Source: Bacillota bacterium (GTDB taxonomy: Bacteria; Bacillota; Desulfitobacteriia; Desulfitobacteriales; JAJXUE01). From it: DNA of 12,490 nt. Every line of letters starts with the position of its first letter. Position 1 is the stretch's first letter. The translations under genes were made by a program, and so were the position numbers. The notes beneath the pieces were generated by a model. The model made no database searches. It was not told the DNA's origin and saw only the letters and a list, made by a program, of their open reading frames with translations. The stretch is from the NCBI GenBank assembly GCA_021786555.1, contig JAJYNB010000248.1, positions 1 to 12,490 of the forward strand, written 5' to 3'. Shown here piece after piece: positions 1 to 7,016 of the stretch.

Positions 1-430
1 CAATGCCCAGGAACACCAGACCGAAACCGACCAACCCCAAGCCAGCCCAACGCCAGCCCTTTTTGCTGAAGATAAAGAGGAGTCCGCCCACTGCCGCAGC
101 GGGCACGGCCATAGCCCTTAGGTCAAAGGCCATCAACTGGGCGGTTACCGTGGAACCGATATTGCTCCCCAGGATGATGCCCAGGGTTTGTTCAAAGGAT
201 AAGAGCCCGGCGTTCACCAGGCTGATGGAAAAAACTGTAACCGCGGTGCTCGACTGGATGAGGGCAGTGATGGCTGTGCCGGTGAGGAGGCCGGATACAG
301 GGTTGGTGGTAAGTTTCTGCAATACGACGGTGAACCTGGTCCCCGCGGCGTTTTCCAACCCCAGTTTCAACAGCCGCATGCCCCAGAAGAGCAAGCCCAA
401 GCCGAGGGCAAAGCCGAAAAACACGCTCAT
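1..430 (-). CDS. Na+/phosphate cotransporter family protein (N-terminal part, runs off left edge)
   Basis: This is the first 143 codons of a minus-strand gene whose remainder lies beyond the left edge. The protein is very hydrophobic. It opens with a membrane segment (about residues 2-22), then carries QSSTAVTV (59-66) and GSNIGSTVTA (88-97), followed by two more hydrophobic stretches (about 106-121 and 127-143). The QSST motif and the following GxNIGTT-like motif are hallmarks of the Na/Pi-cotransporter family (PF02690, NptA/YjbB type), which moves phosphate with sodium across the cytoplasmic membrane. The ATG start is supported by an AGGAGG ribosome binding site on the minus strand at 437-442 with a 6-base spacer. 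It is divergent from the aldo/keto reductase gene. The substrate is inferred from the family. Whether a C-terminal PhoU domain follows cannot be seen. Confidence 0.85.
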   Translation of the reverse strand, partial: MSVFFGFALGLGLLFWGMRLLKLGLENAAGTRFTVVLQKLTTNPVSGLLTGTAITALIQSSTAVTVFSISLVNAGLLSFEQTLGIILGSNIGSTVTAQLMAFDLRAMAVPAAAVGGLLFIFSKKGWRWAGLGLVGFGLVFLGI

Positions 431-567
431 AAGATTCCTCCTGTCCGGAGTCAAAATGCTGGGAGTGGTAACCAAACCAGAAAAGTTTTTCGTAAAGACT
501 TATGCTCTGTCCGGTGAGTATAGACCTGGCCCAAGTGGCTCATGAACCGGACCGGGGTGACTTAATG

Positions 568-577
568 TTGTATACAT
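568..577. promoter_or_regulatory. TTGTATACAT candidate operator in the divergent intergenic region
   Basis: The 249-base gap between the cotransporter and the aldo/keto reductase is AT-rich and contains TTGTATACAT, whose core TGTATACA (569-576) is a perfect 8-bp palindrome. It shares this core with the perfect palindrome in front of the GntR gene near 10507. It could serve either divergent gene. A TTGTAT box here with a TAAAAA 18 bases downstream could also be a poor promoter for the aldo/keto reductase. An 8-bp match could occur by chance in 12 kb, so confidence is low. Confidence 0.25.
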
Positions 578-679
578 AATAATTTAGTTTCTAAAAATTC
601 TAGGGTTGAAGGTTTGTAAATCTAAGCATAAAATTAAGACTGGTGAGATTTTTCTCATGGTTCAGGAAGTGACGACAGC

Positions 680-1681
680 ATGATAAGTTTTGGACAAACC
701 GGCATCAGGCTTTTCCCGGTGGGATTTGGCGGTATTCCGCTGCAGCGCAACACAGAACAGGAAGCCGCTGAGATTGTGGCCAGGGCTGTTGAACAGGGCA
801 TCAACTTTTTTGACTCTGCCCGGGCTTATACGGACAGTGAGCATAAGATAGGGTTGGGTATTAAGGGCAGGCGGGACAGGGTGGTTTTGGCCACAAAAAC
901 TATGGCCCGTACCGCTGCGGAGATGGGGGCTGACATTGAAATCAGCCTTAGAGAATTTAACACCGATTTTATTGAGCTTTACCAGTGCCATAACGTGCGT
1001 ACCGAGGAAGAACTGCAAACCTTGCTCGCTCCCAAAGGCGGGCTTGAGTCCCTGGCCCTGGCGCAGAGGGCCGGAAAGATAGGACACATCGGGATCACCG
1101 GACATAAGCCGGAAGTGCTGCGTAAAGCTCTGAAAGAGTTTCCTTTTGCCGGCGTGCAGTTTCCTTATAATTACCTTGAGCAGGATAACAAAGCTGAACT
1201 GATTGGGCTCGCCCGGCAGTTAGGCCTGGGAATAATCATCATGAAGCCCCTGGCCGGAGGCGCTATCCGCGAAGCGGAACCGGCGCTGCGTTTTTTACTG
1301 GCGCAGCGGCTGGGGGTGATTATTCCGGGCATGGACCGTTTGGAGCAGGTGGAGCAAAATGTGAGTCTGGCCCAGGACATCCGTCCCCTTACCCCGGTGG
1401 AGACCGAGGCTTTAAATAAGGATATTGCAGGACTGGGTCAGGACTTTTGCCGCCGCTGCGAGTACTGTCAACCCTGCCCGGCCGGGGTTAACATTCCGAA
1501 CATGTTTCTCTTTGAAGGGTACTATTCGCGGTACGATTTGCCCCAGTGGGCCAAGGAAAGGTACGAAGCTTCAGCGGTAAAGGCTTCGGCCTGCACCAAG
1601 TGCGGCCAATGTGAGGACAAATGTCCCTATTCCCTGCCAATACGGGAGAAACTGGAGAAAGTACATGCACTTCTTGGCTAG
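680..1681 (+). CDS. Aldo/keto reductase with C-terminal 4Fe-4S ferredoxin domain
   Basis: This 333-residue cytoplasmic oxidoreductase has two parts. Residues 1-245 form an aldo/keto reductase TIM barrel with the usual catalytic tetrad visible as D45 and Y50 (DSARAY), K73 (ATKT) and H104 (QCHN). Residues 255-320 form a ferredoxin-like tail with C257, C260, C263, C266 (CxxCxxCxxC) and C305, C308, C311, C315 (CxxCxxCxxxCP), enough for two 4Fe-4S clusters. Such fusions are common in anaerobes, and their substrates are mostly unknown. The tail suggests electron exchange with ferredoxin or another iron-sulfur protein besides, or instead of, NAD(P)H. The ATG start has a modest AGGAAG site at 664-669. 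It is a single gene: the next gene starts 541 bases later, so it is probably not part of the hdr operon. Sure of the family, unsure of the role. Confidence 0.9.
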   Translation: MISFGQTGIRLFPVGFGGIPLQRNTEQEAAEIVARAVEQGINFFDSARAYTDSEHKIGLGIKGRRDRVVLATKTMARTAAEMGADIEISLREFNTDFIELYQCHNVRTEEELQTLLAPKGGLESLALAQRAGKIGHIGITGHKPEVLRKALKEFPFAGVQFPYNYLEQDNKAELIGLARQLGLGIIIMKPLAGGAIREAEPALRFLLAQRLGVIIPGMDRLEQVEQNVSLAQDIRPLTPVETEALNKDIAGLGQDFCRRCEYCQPCPAGVNIPNMFLFEGYYSRYDLPQWAKERYEASAVKASACTKCGQCEDKCPYSLPIREKLEKVHALLG

Positions 1682-1691
1682 GGTTGAGGGG

Positions 1692-1727
<36 letters not shown>

Positions 1728-1793
1728 CCGCCTGTCATCTCGAATCAGTCTGGATTCATTGAGACCGTACACGTCAAAATTCAGCAAGATTTG

Positions 1794-1825
1794 CTAGGAC
1801 GGCAGAACCGTCCCCTCTGTCCTAG
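1794..1825. repeat. REP-like hairpin with two competing stems
   Basis: Two stems can form here. The outer one pairs CTAGGAC (1794-1800) with GTCCTAG (1819-1825). The inner one pairs GGACGG (1797-1802) with CCGTCC (1808-1813) around the 5-base loop CAGAA. They share the GGAC bases, so they exclude each other. The AACCGTCCCC wording resembles short hairpin repeats that spread with REP-associated Y1 transposases. That link is recalled, not shown here. Confidence 0.5.
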
Positions 1826-1886
1826 TTCAGAAGTTAGAAACCAGATCCCGAAGCATTCTGAATTCTGACTCCTGACTTCTGAATTC

Positions 1887-2018
1887 CTTGACGGTTTAGG
1901 AGTGCTTATGAGGAAAGTACCTCCCCGGGGTAGAATGCAAATTCGATGAAATTTGTAGATTTTACAAGGATTTGGGATAAATTTGTTTATAGAAGCTTGT
2001 GAAAGTGCCAACGAGCGT
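1887..2018. other. AT-rich non-coding region upstream of the hdr promoter
   Basis: I see no gene here. Two copies of AAATTTGT (1949-1956 and 1979-1986) lie exactly 30 bases apart, about three helical turns, just upstream of the putative -35 box. Also visible are a small hairpin TTGTA/TACAA (1953-1957 / 1963-1967), a CCCCGGGG palindrome (1923-1930) and a lone TTGTGAAA (1997-2004). These could be binding sites for a regulator of the operon, but no known operator is complete. Confidence 0.3.
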
Positions 2019-2048
2019 TTGCTTGTTTTGCCTAAATTTTCGTATAAT
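2019..2048 (+). promoter_or_regulatory. Probable sigma-A promoter of the hdr-flx operon
   Basis: A perfect TATAAT (-10) at 2043-2048 has TTGCTT (-35) at 2019-2024, an 18-base spacer. It is the best promoter-like match between the repeat block and hdrC. Transcription from about 2055 would give a leader of roughly 165 bases before the hdrC start. Confidence 0.45.
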
Positions 2049-2064
2049 TAAAAATACCTTTTGT

Positions 2065-2107
2065 CTGCAGGCATGTTTGTATTAAAGACCAGGAATTTGT
2101 CCTGCGG
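2065..2107 (+). promoter_or_regulatory. hdrC leader with mutually exclusive hairpins
   Basis: CTGCAGG (2065-2071) can pair with CCTGCGG (2101-2107) through 7 base pairs including one G-T. Alternatively CAGGA (2090-2094) pairs with TCCTG (2100-2104) around a 5-base loop. The two use the same bases and cannot coexist. No terminator-like T run follows either one and I recognise no riboswitch family. A regulatory role is possible but unproven. Confidence 0.2.
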
Positions 2108-2222
2108 CAAAGAATACATATAAACTGAGTTTGTACCCGAAGTTACATGGCAATATTTGTGTAAAAAGGGGCAAAGTTTACTTGGATTAAAACCAAGGTT
2201 TTTTAAAAAGAGGGGGTAAATC

Positions 2223-2795
2223 ATGCAACCAATTAACCTGACCTCCGCCTCTGCCGCGGGTAAGGACTTTGTGGAAAAGGTCCGAAAAGCCAGTGGTGTT
2301 GACGTCAAGGCTTGCTACCAGTGCGGCAAATGCTCTGCCGGCTGTCCCGTGGCTTTCGCCATGGACTATACGCCAAGGCAGGTTATGCGCATGCTGCAGC
2401 TGGGACTGACTGAGGAAGTGCTCAAATCCCATTCGATTTGGCTTTGCGCTCAGTGCGAGACTTGTTCCGCCCGGTGCCCACGTAAATTGGAACCGGCAAA
2501 GGTGATGGAGGCCCTGCGCATCGAGGCCAAAAAGGCCGGTTTTGAGACGGAAGACGAAATCGCCACCTTTAACGAAAAGTTTCTCAGGTCAGTGGCAAGC
2601 AACGGCCGGGTATTTGAGGCGGGGCTGGTTATCGGATTTAACCTGGCTACAGTTCGCCCATTTAAAGATGCCGGGGTTGCACCGTCCATGCTGGCCAACG
2701 GGAAGCTGAAGCTTCTGCCGCACAAGATCAAAGGTCGGGATGCGGTGCGCCGCATGTTCGAGAAGGCTGAGAAAATGGAGGGTGAGCACAAATGA
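2223..2795 (+). CDS. hdrC: HdrC, iron-sulfur electron-transfer subunit of heterodisulfide reductase-like complex
   Basis: This 190-residue cytoplasmic protein carries two 4Fe-4S binding motifs of the CxxCxxCxxxCP type: C31, C34, C37, C41 (ACYQCGKCSAGCP) and C75, C78, C81, C85 (CAQCETCSARCP). The helical segment between them (DYTPRQVMRMLQLG, 48-61) is typical of HdrC. In the family, HdrC passes electrons from HdrA to the catalytic subunit HdrB. The C-terminal half (about 100-190) has no cysteines and would pack against the partners. The ATG start is well supported by GAGGGGG at 2210-2216 with a 6-base spacer. It is the first gene of the operon, and its stop overlaps the hdrB start (ATGA at 2792-2795), so translation of the two is coupled. 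Length and motifs are normal for the family. Confidence 0.93.
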   Translation: MQPINLTSASAAGKDFVEKVRKASGVDVKACYQCGKCSAGCPVAFAMDYTPRQVMRMLQLGLTEEVLKSHSIWLCAQCETCSARCPRKLEPAKVMEALRIEAKKAGFETEDEIATFNEKFLRSVASNGRVFEAGLVIGFNLATVRPFKDAGVAPSMLANGKLKLLPHKIKGRDAVRRMFEKAEKMEGEHK

Positions 2796-3661
2796 AATAT
2801 GCCTACTACCCAGGCTGTTCCCTCCATTCCACCGGGATAGAGTACGACATGTCCTCACAGCTGGTGGCCGGGAAACTGGGGGTTGAACTAAAAGAAATTC
2901 CGGATTGGAACTGCTGCGGCGCTTCTGCCGGGCACACAACCAACCACCTGCTGGGACTGGCCCTGCCTGCGCGCAATCTTGCCATAGCTGAAAAAGAAGG
3001 CCTGGACGTTATGGCGCCCTGCGCCAGCTGTTATAACCGGATGAAAACTTCGGAAGTGGCAGTCAAGTCCAGCCAGGAAACCAAGGCCAGGGTGGCGGAA
3101 GTTACCGAGATGGAATACGAAGGTAAAGTCGGCGTCAAATCCGCTTTGGAAGTGTTTGTCAAAGACGCCGGTCTGGACACAATCAAGTCCCTGACTGTAA
3201 AAAACCTGGGCGGGATGAAGATTGCCGCATATTACGGCTGCCTCCTGGTGAGGCCCGTGGGCATTGGCTTTGACGACCCGGAAAATCCCATGACCATGGA
3301 CGATATGGTAACCGCCCTGGGTGGGGAGGCGGTGGATTGGCCCTTTAAGACCGAATGCTGCGGGGCATCCCTGCCTACCGCACGTGAAAAGGTCGGCCTC
3401 AAGCTGGTTTACGATATCCTGACCATCGCTCAATCGGTGGGCGCCGAGGCTGTGGTTACAGCCTGTCCTCTCTGCTTTATGAACCTGGACATGCGCCAGA
3501 ATGATCTTAACAAGAAGGTGGACAACGCCAATTTCCACTTGCCGATTTTCTACTTTACCGAGCTAATGGCCATAGCCTTCGGGGAGAAACCCGCTAAGGC
3601 CGGCGTGGGCAAACATTTTGTTGATACTTCCAGTGTCCTGGCCAAATACAATCTGAAGTAA
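2792..3661 (+). CDS. hdrB: HdrB, catalytic CCG-domain subunit of heterodisulfide reductase-like complex
   Basis: This 289-residue protein has two complete CCG domains (PF02754). The first uses C9, C41, C42, C77 and C80; the second uses C150, C189, C190, C225 and C228. In methanogen HdrB each CCG site binds a non-cubane 4Fe-4S cluster where the CoM-S-S-CoB disulfide is cleaved. Because all ten cysteines are kept, this protein should be catalytically competent towards a disulfide-type substrate. Bacteria of this kind are not known to make CoM and CoB, so the true substrate is unknown. In sulfate reducers DsrC has been proposed for related complexes, but no dsrC is visible here. The ATG overlaps the hdrC stop. 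The next gene, hdrA, follows after 13 bases. Normal length; no defects seen. Confidence 0.93.
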   Translation: MKYAYYPGCSLHSTGIEYDMSSQLVAGKLGVELKEIPDWNCCGASAGHTTNHLLGLALPARNLAIAEKEGLDVMAPCASCYNRMKTSEVAVKSSQETKARVAEVTEMEYEGKVGVKSALEVFVKDAGLDTIKSLTVKNLGGMKIAAYYGCLLVRPVGIGFDDPENPMTMDDMVTALGGEAVDWPFKTECCGASLPTAREKVGLKLVYDILTIAQSVGAEAVVTACPLCFMNLDMRQNDLNKKVDNANFHLPIFYFTELMAIAFGEKPAKAGVGKHFVDTSSVLAKYNLK

Positions 3662-3674
3662 AGGAGGTTGAACC

Positions 3675-5654
3675 ATGAGAAGAGTAGGCGTTTTCGTTTG
3701 TCACTGCGGTTCCAACATCGCCGGAACTGTGGATGTCGAAAGAGTAGCCAAGGAGGCTTGCAAGTTCCCCAATGTCGTCTTCGCCACGGACTATAAGTAC
3801 ATGTGCTCCGAGCCTGGACAACAGGTCATTAAAGACGCCATTAAAGAACATAACCTGGATCGGGTCGTGGTCGCCTCCTGTTCGCCCAGGATGCACGAAC
3901 CGACCTTCCGCCGCTGCCTTGAGTCGGCGGGGATGAACCCCTACCTGTTCGAGATGGCCAACATCCGTGAACACTGTTCCTGGGTTCACCCGGACAAAGA
4001 AAAAGGCACCGTCAAAGCCATTGACCTGGTGCGTAAGGCCGCTGCCAAGGTCGTGAAGGACGAGCCCCTACAAAAATCCAGTATTGGGATAACCAAACGG
4101 GCTTTGGTTATAGGCGGTGGTATTGCCGGCATCCAGGTGGCCCTGGACATTGCTGATGCAGGCTTCCCAGTTACCATCGTGGAGAAAGAGCCCACGATTG
4201 GCGGACGCATGGCCCAAATTGACAAAACTTTCCCAACTCTGGACTGCTCAGCCTGTATCCTGACCCCCAAAATGGTAGATGCTTCCCAGCACCCCAATAT
4301 CGAAATCCTCTCTTACTCCGAGGTGGAAAAGGTCGAGGGGTATGTGGGCAATTTTAATATCACTATCCGCAAGAAGGCCCGCTCGGTGGACATGAGCAAA
4401 TGTACGGGCTGCGGCACCTGTTGGGAGAAGTGCCCGACAAAAGTTGATTCGGAGTTTGACATGGGCTTGGGTAAGCGTAAAGCAATTTACACCCCCTTTC
4501 CCCAGGCTGTACCCAATAAGCCGGTTATCGACCGGATTCACTGCACCAAGTTTAAAAACGGCAAATGCGGTATCTGTCAGAAGTTTTGCCCCACGGGGGC
4601 CGTGGATTTCGAACAGCAGGATGAACTCATCACGGAAAAGTACGGGGCTATCGTAGTCTCTACAGGCTTCAACCAATTTGACCACAGTGTTTACGGTGAA
4701 TACGGCTACGGCAAATACCCTGATGTGATTACGGGCCTGCACTTTGAGCGGCTGATCAATGCTTCGGGACCGACCATGGGTAAAATTAAGCGGCCCTCGG
4801 ACCATAAGATTCCTGAGACTGTTGTGTTTGTCAAATGTGTGGGGTCCAGGGACGAGGCCAAGGGCAAGAGCTACTGCTCCCGCACCTGCTGCATGTATAC
4901 CGCCAAGCACGCGACCCTGGTACACGAAAAGATTCCCGGTTCCAAGTCATACATTTTCTACATGGATGTACGGACTCCGGGCAAAGGCTACGAGGAGTTT
5001 TACAAGCGCACGGCCGAAGAGTACGAAGCCCAGTACATCAGGGGCCGTGTTTCGAAAATTTACCAAAAAGGCGACAAACTGATGGTCCGGGGCGAAGACT
5101 CGCTGATAGGGCGCCCGGTGGAAATTGAAGCCGATATGGTGGTCTTGGCTAATGCCATGGTGGCCCGTGAGGATGCGGGGGATCTGGCCAGAACTCTCGG
5201 CATCTCCTATGACAAAGACAACTTCTTTACGGAAGCCCATCCAAAACTGCGCCCGGTGGAAACCCACACAGCCGGTGTTTTCCTGGCTGGAGCGTGCCAG
5301 GGCCCGAAGGATATCCCTGACTCGGTGGCCCAGGCCGGCGCAGCCGCGTCGAAGGCCATTGGACTTTTGTCCAAAACCCAAATGGAGAGTGACGCGATTG
5401 TTTCCAACGTGGATGAATCCCGCTGCTCAGGCTGCATGATTTGCAAAGGGATCTGCCCTTACAAGGCCATTGACGCCAAGATTATTACCGAGCGGATTGG
5501 CGGCAAGATGGCAGAACGTCAGGTGGCTGAGGTCAACAAGTCCCTCTGCCAGGGCTGCGGCGCCTGTACTGTCGCCTGCCGGGCCGGCTGCCTCAACCTG
5601 CTTGGCTTTACTAATGAACAAATTCTCGCGGAGGTGGAAGCAGTATGTCTCTAA
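3675..5654 (+). CDS. hdrA: HdrA, FAD-containing electron-bifurcating subunit
   Basis: This 659-residue, full-length methanogen-type HdrA is the flavin core of the complex. Residues 1-135 are the N-terminal HdrA domain with conserved cysteines C9, C11, C44 and C69. A Rossmann FAD site begins at VIGGGIAG (145-152), with VEKEPTIGGRMAQ (169-181) following. The HdrA signature LDCSACILTPKM (189-200) contains C191 and C194. An inserted ferredoxin region binds clusters at C243, C246, C249, C253 and C290, C298, C301, C305. A cysteine-rich stretch carries C388, C401, C405 and C406. FAD-domain residues resume to about 565, and a C-terminal two-cluster ferredoxin follows (C584, C587, C590, C594; C625, C628, C631, C635). 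In the family the FAD splits an electron pair between ferredoxin and HdrBC. The start has a perfect AAGGAGG (3661-3667). Its end overlaps flxD by 10 bases. Confidence 0.95.
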   Translation: MRRVGVFVCHCGSNIAGTVDVERVAKEACKFPNVVFATDYKYMCSEPGQQVIKDAIKEHNLDRVVVASCSPRMHEPTFRRCLESAGMNPYLFEMANIREHCSWVHPDKEKGTVKAIDLVRKAAAKVVKDEPLQKSSIGITKRALVIGGGIAGIQVALDIADAGFPVTIVEKEPTIGGRMAQIDKTFPTLDCSACILTPKMVDASQHPNIEILSYSEVEKVEGYVGNFNITIRKKARSVDMSKCTGCGTCWEKCPTKVDSEFDMGLGKRKAIYTPFPQAVPNKPVIDRIHCTKFKNGKCGICQKFCPTGAVDFEQQDELITEKYGAIVVSTGFNQFDHSVYGEYGYGKYPDVITGLHFERLINASGPTMGKIKRPSDHKIPETVVFVKCVGSRDEAKGKSYCSRTCCMYTAKHATLVHEKIPGSKSYIFYMDVRTPGKGYEEFYKRTAEEYEAQYIRGRVSKIYQKGDKLMVRGEDSLIGRPVEIEADMVVLANAMVAREDAGDLARTLGISYDKDNFFTEAHPKLRPVETHTAGVFLAGACQGPKDIPDSVAQAGAAASKAIGLLSKTQMESDAIVSNVDESRCSGCMICKGICPYKAIDAKIITERIGGKMAERQVAEVNKSLCQGCGACTVACRAGCLNLLGFTNEQILAEVEAVCL

Positions 5655-6127
5655 ACACAGAAGCTCTGCCAAAATCCCAGGAGGTCACAGCTTCGCCAGA
5701 GGCTGCTCCCCAGCCGTGGGAGCCCCGTATTGTCGGCTTCGCCTGCAACTGGTGCACCTATGCCGGCGCTGACCTGGCTGGCCTCTCCCGTCTCCAGTAT
5801 CCTCCTTCCATCCGGTTAATCCGGGTGCCCTGCTCAGGCCGTGTGAACCCCCAGTTTGTGATCCGCGCTTTCCAACGGGGCGCTGACGGCGTCCTGGTAG
5901 CCGGCTGCCACCCTGGGGATTGTCACTATTCCACGGGCAACTATTTCACACGGCGGCGCTTTCTCCTGATGCAGCGCCTGCTGGAATACATGGGCATGGA
6001 CCCGCGCCGTTTTCAGGCCCGGTGGATTTCCGGCTCTGAAGGACCCAAGTTCCAGCAAACAGTCACTCAGATGACCGAAGATATTAAGGCTCTAGGGCCA
6101 AACAGGAAGATGAGGGATGTGGAGTGA
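5645..6127 (+). CDS. flxD: FlxD, MvhD/FrhD-family 2Fe-2S electron-transfer subunit
   Basis: This 160-residue protein belongs to the MvhD/FrhD family (methyl-viologen-reducing hydrogenase delta subunit). It binds a 2Fe-2S cluster and docks the electron-input module onto HdrA. Conserved cysteines are C34 and C37 (FACNWCTYAGAD), C63 (RVPCSGRV), and C88 and C93 (VAGCHPGDCHY). The first 27 residues, rich in Pro, Glu and Ala, are a flexible extension ahead of the usual start of the domain. It is encoded as a separate protein rather than fused to HdrA, as happens in some bacteria, but the 10-base overlap with hdrA (5645-5654) suggests coupled translation and equal amounts. Its stop codon overlaps the GTG start of flxC. 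No hydrogenase mvhA/mvhG genes are adjacent, so its electrons should come from FlxAB(C). Confidence 0.92.
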   Translation: MSLNTEALPKSQEVTASPEAAPQPWEPRIVGFACNWCTYAGADLAGLSRLQYPPSIRLIRVPCSGRVNPQFVIRAFQRGADGVLVAGCHPGDCHYSTGNYFTRRRFLLMQRLLEYMGMDPRRFQARWISGSEGPKFQQTVTQMTEDIKALGPNRKMRDVE

Positions 6128-7002
6128 TAACTGAAAAGATACGGGCTGCCGCCAAGGAATTGCTGGAAAAAGGGGAAGTGGAAACCGTAATCGGTTGGGA
6201 GAGAGGAACCTTCTGGTATAACTCCACCCCGGTATTCATCAGCAAGCCTGAACAGGCAGACCGGTTGGTTTTCGATGATTTCTGCGCCAACAACCTGGCC
6301 AAGTACCTCCTGGATTACAGAAATGCTGACGGCAAAATAGCCGTGTTTGTCAAAGGGTGCGATGCCAGGGCCATAACCCGCCTGATCCAGGATAATCAGG
6401 TGAAGCGGGAAAAGGTTTATCTCATTGGCATTCCCTGCACAGGCATGAAGGAAGCGCCGAAAACTGTCTCCTCTCAGGATGTGGCCGGCCTCCCGTTACT
6501 GGCCAAATGCCAAAGCTGCGCTACTCCCAATCCTGTAATTTATGACATACTCTTAGGGGACCCTGTACCGCAAAAAGAGGTTGGGAACCGTTTCGCCGGG
6601 GTTGAAGCCTTGGAAGCCAAAGGTGCGGACGAGAAGTACGAGCACTGGGGCAAGCTCTTTTCCGAATGCATCCGCTGCTATGCCTGCCGCAATGTCTGTC
6701 CGGCCTGCAACTGCCGGGAGTGCGCCTTTGACGCCAACGGCCTAAACTGGCTGGGCAAGCAGAATAACCTGCAGGAAAACCAGATGTTCAATATGACCAG
6801 GGCCATGCACGTGGCCGGGCGCTGCATCGAATGCGGCGAATGCGAGCGGGTTTGCCCCATGGGACTGCCTCTAATGGATATCAACCGCAAGATAATCAAG
6901 GACCTGAACGAACTTTTCGGTTCTTATGACGCCGGTTTAAACCTGGAGGATCGACCTCCTCTCGGGCAATATAAACTGGATGACCCAGAGAAATTCATGT
7001 AG
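6124..7002 (+). CDS. flxC: FlxC, 4Fe-4S dicluster subunit of the Flx NAD(P)H-oxidising module
   Basis: This 292-residue cytoplasmic iron-sulfur protein starts at GTG 6124, overlapping the flxD stop (GTGA). The N-terminal domain (1-145) contains FVKGCDARAI (75-84), a motif seen in F420-hydrogenase-beta-like proteins, and more cysteines at C54, C105, C129 and C132. The C-terminal part has a rich motif C182-x2-C185-x2-C188-x3-C192-P-A-C195-N-C197-x2-C200, and a second ferredoxin motif at C234, C237, C240, C244. This gives two 4Fe-4S clusters and spare cysteines that could hold more metal. By position it matches FlxC of bacterial flxABCD-hdrABC loci, where it relays electrons between the NADH-oxidising FlxAB pair and FlxD/HdrA. 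Its exact wiring in the family is not established. It shares its cysteine spacing with FlxB, which suggests common ancestry. Confidence 0.82.
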   Translation: MITEKIRAAAKELLEKGEVETVIGWERGTFWYNSTPVFISKPEQADRLVFDDFCANNLAKYLLDYRNADGKIAVFVKGCDARAITRLIQDNQVKREKVYLIGIPCTGMKEAPKTVSSQDVAGLPLLAKCQSCATPNPVIYDILLGDPVPQKEVGNRFAGVEALEAKGADEKYEHWGKLFSECIRCYACRNVCPACNCRECAFDANGLNWLGKQNNLQENQMFNMTRAMHVAGRCIECGECERVCPMGLPLMDINRKIIKDLNELFGSYDAGLNLEDRPPLGQYKLDDPEKFM

Positions 7003-7016
7003 AGGAGGTGTAGAGA

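Noticed and set aside
3..545. A 180-codon plus-strand open frame at the left edge
   Set aside because: Its composition (many Pro, Arg, Ser, Lys) is unlike a folded protein, and the opposite strand encodes a clear Na/Pi-cotransporter with family motifs and a good ribosome binding site.
1997..2004. Rex (NADH-sensing repressor) half-site TTGTGAAA upstream of the hdr promoter
   Set aside because: Only one half is present. The expected inverted TTCACAA partner is absent, so the call would rest on wishful context.
4248..4925. Minus-strand frames within hdrA and hdrB (also 2888-3538)
   Set aside because: They overlap genes with full-length conserved iron-sulfur and CCG motifs; their translations show no domain and no proper start signal.
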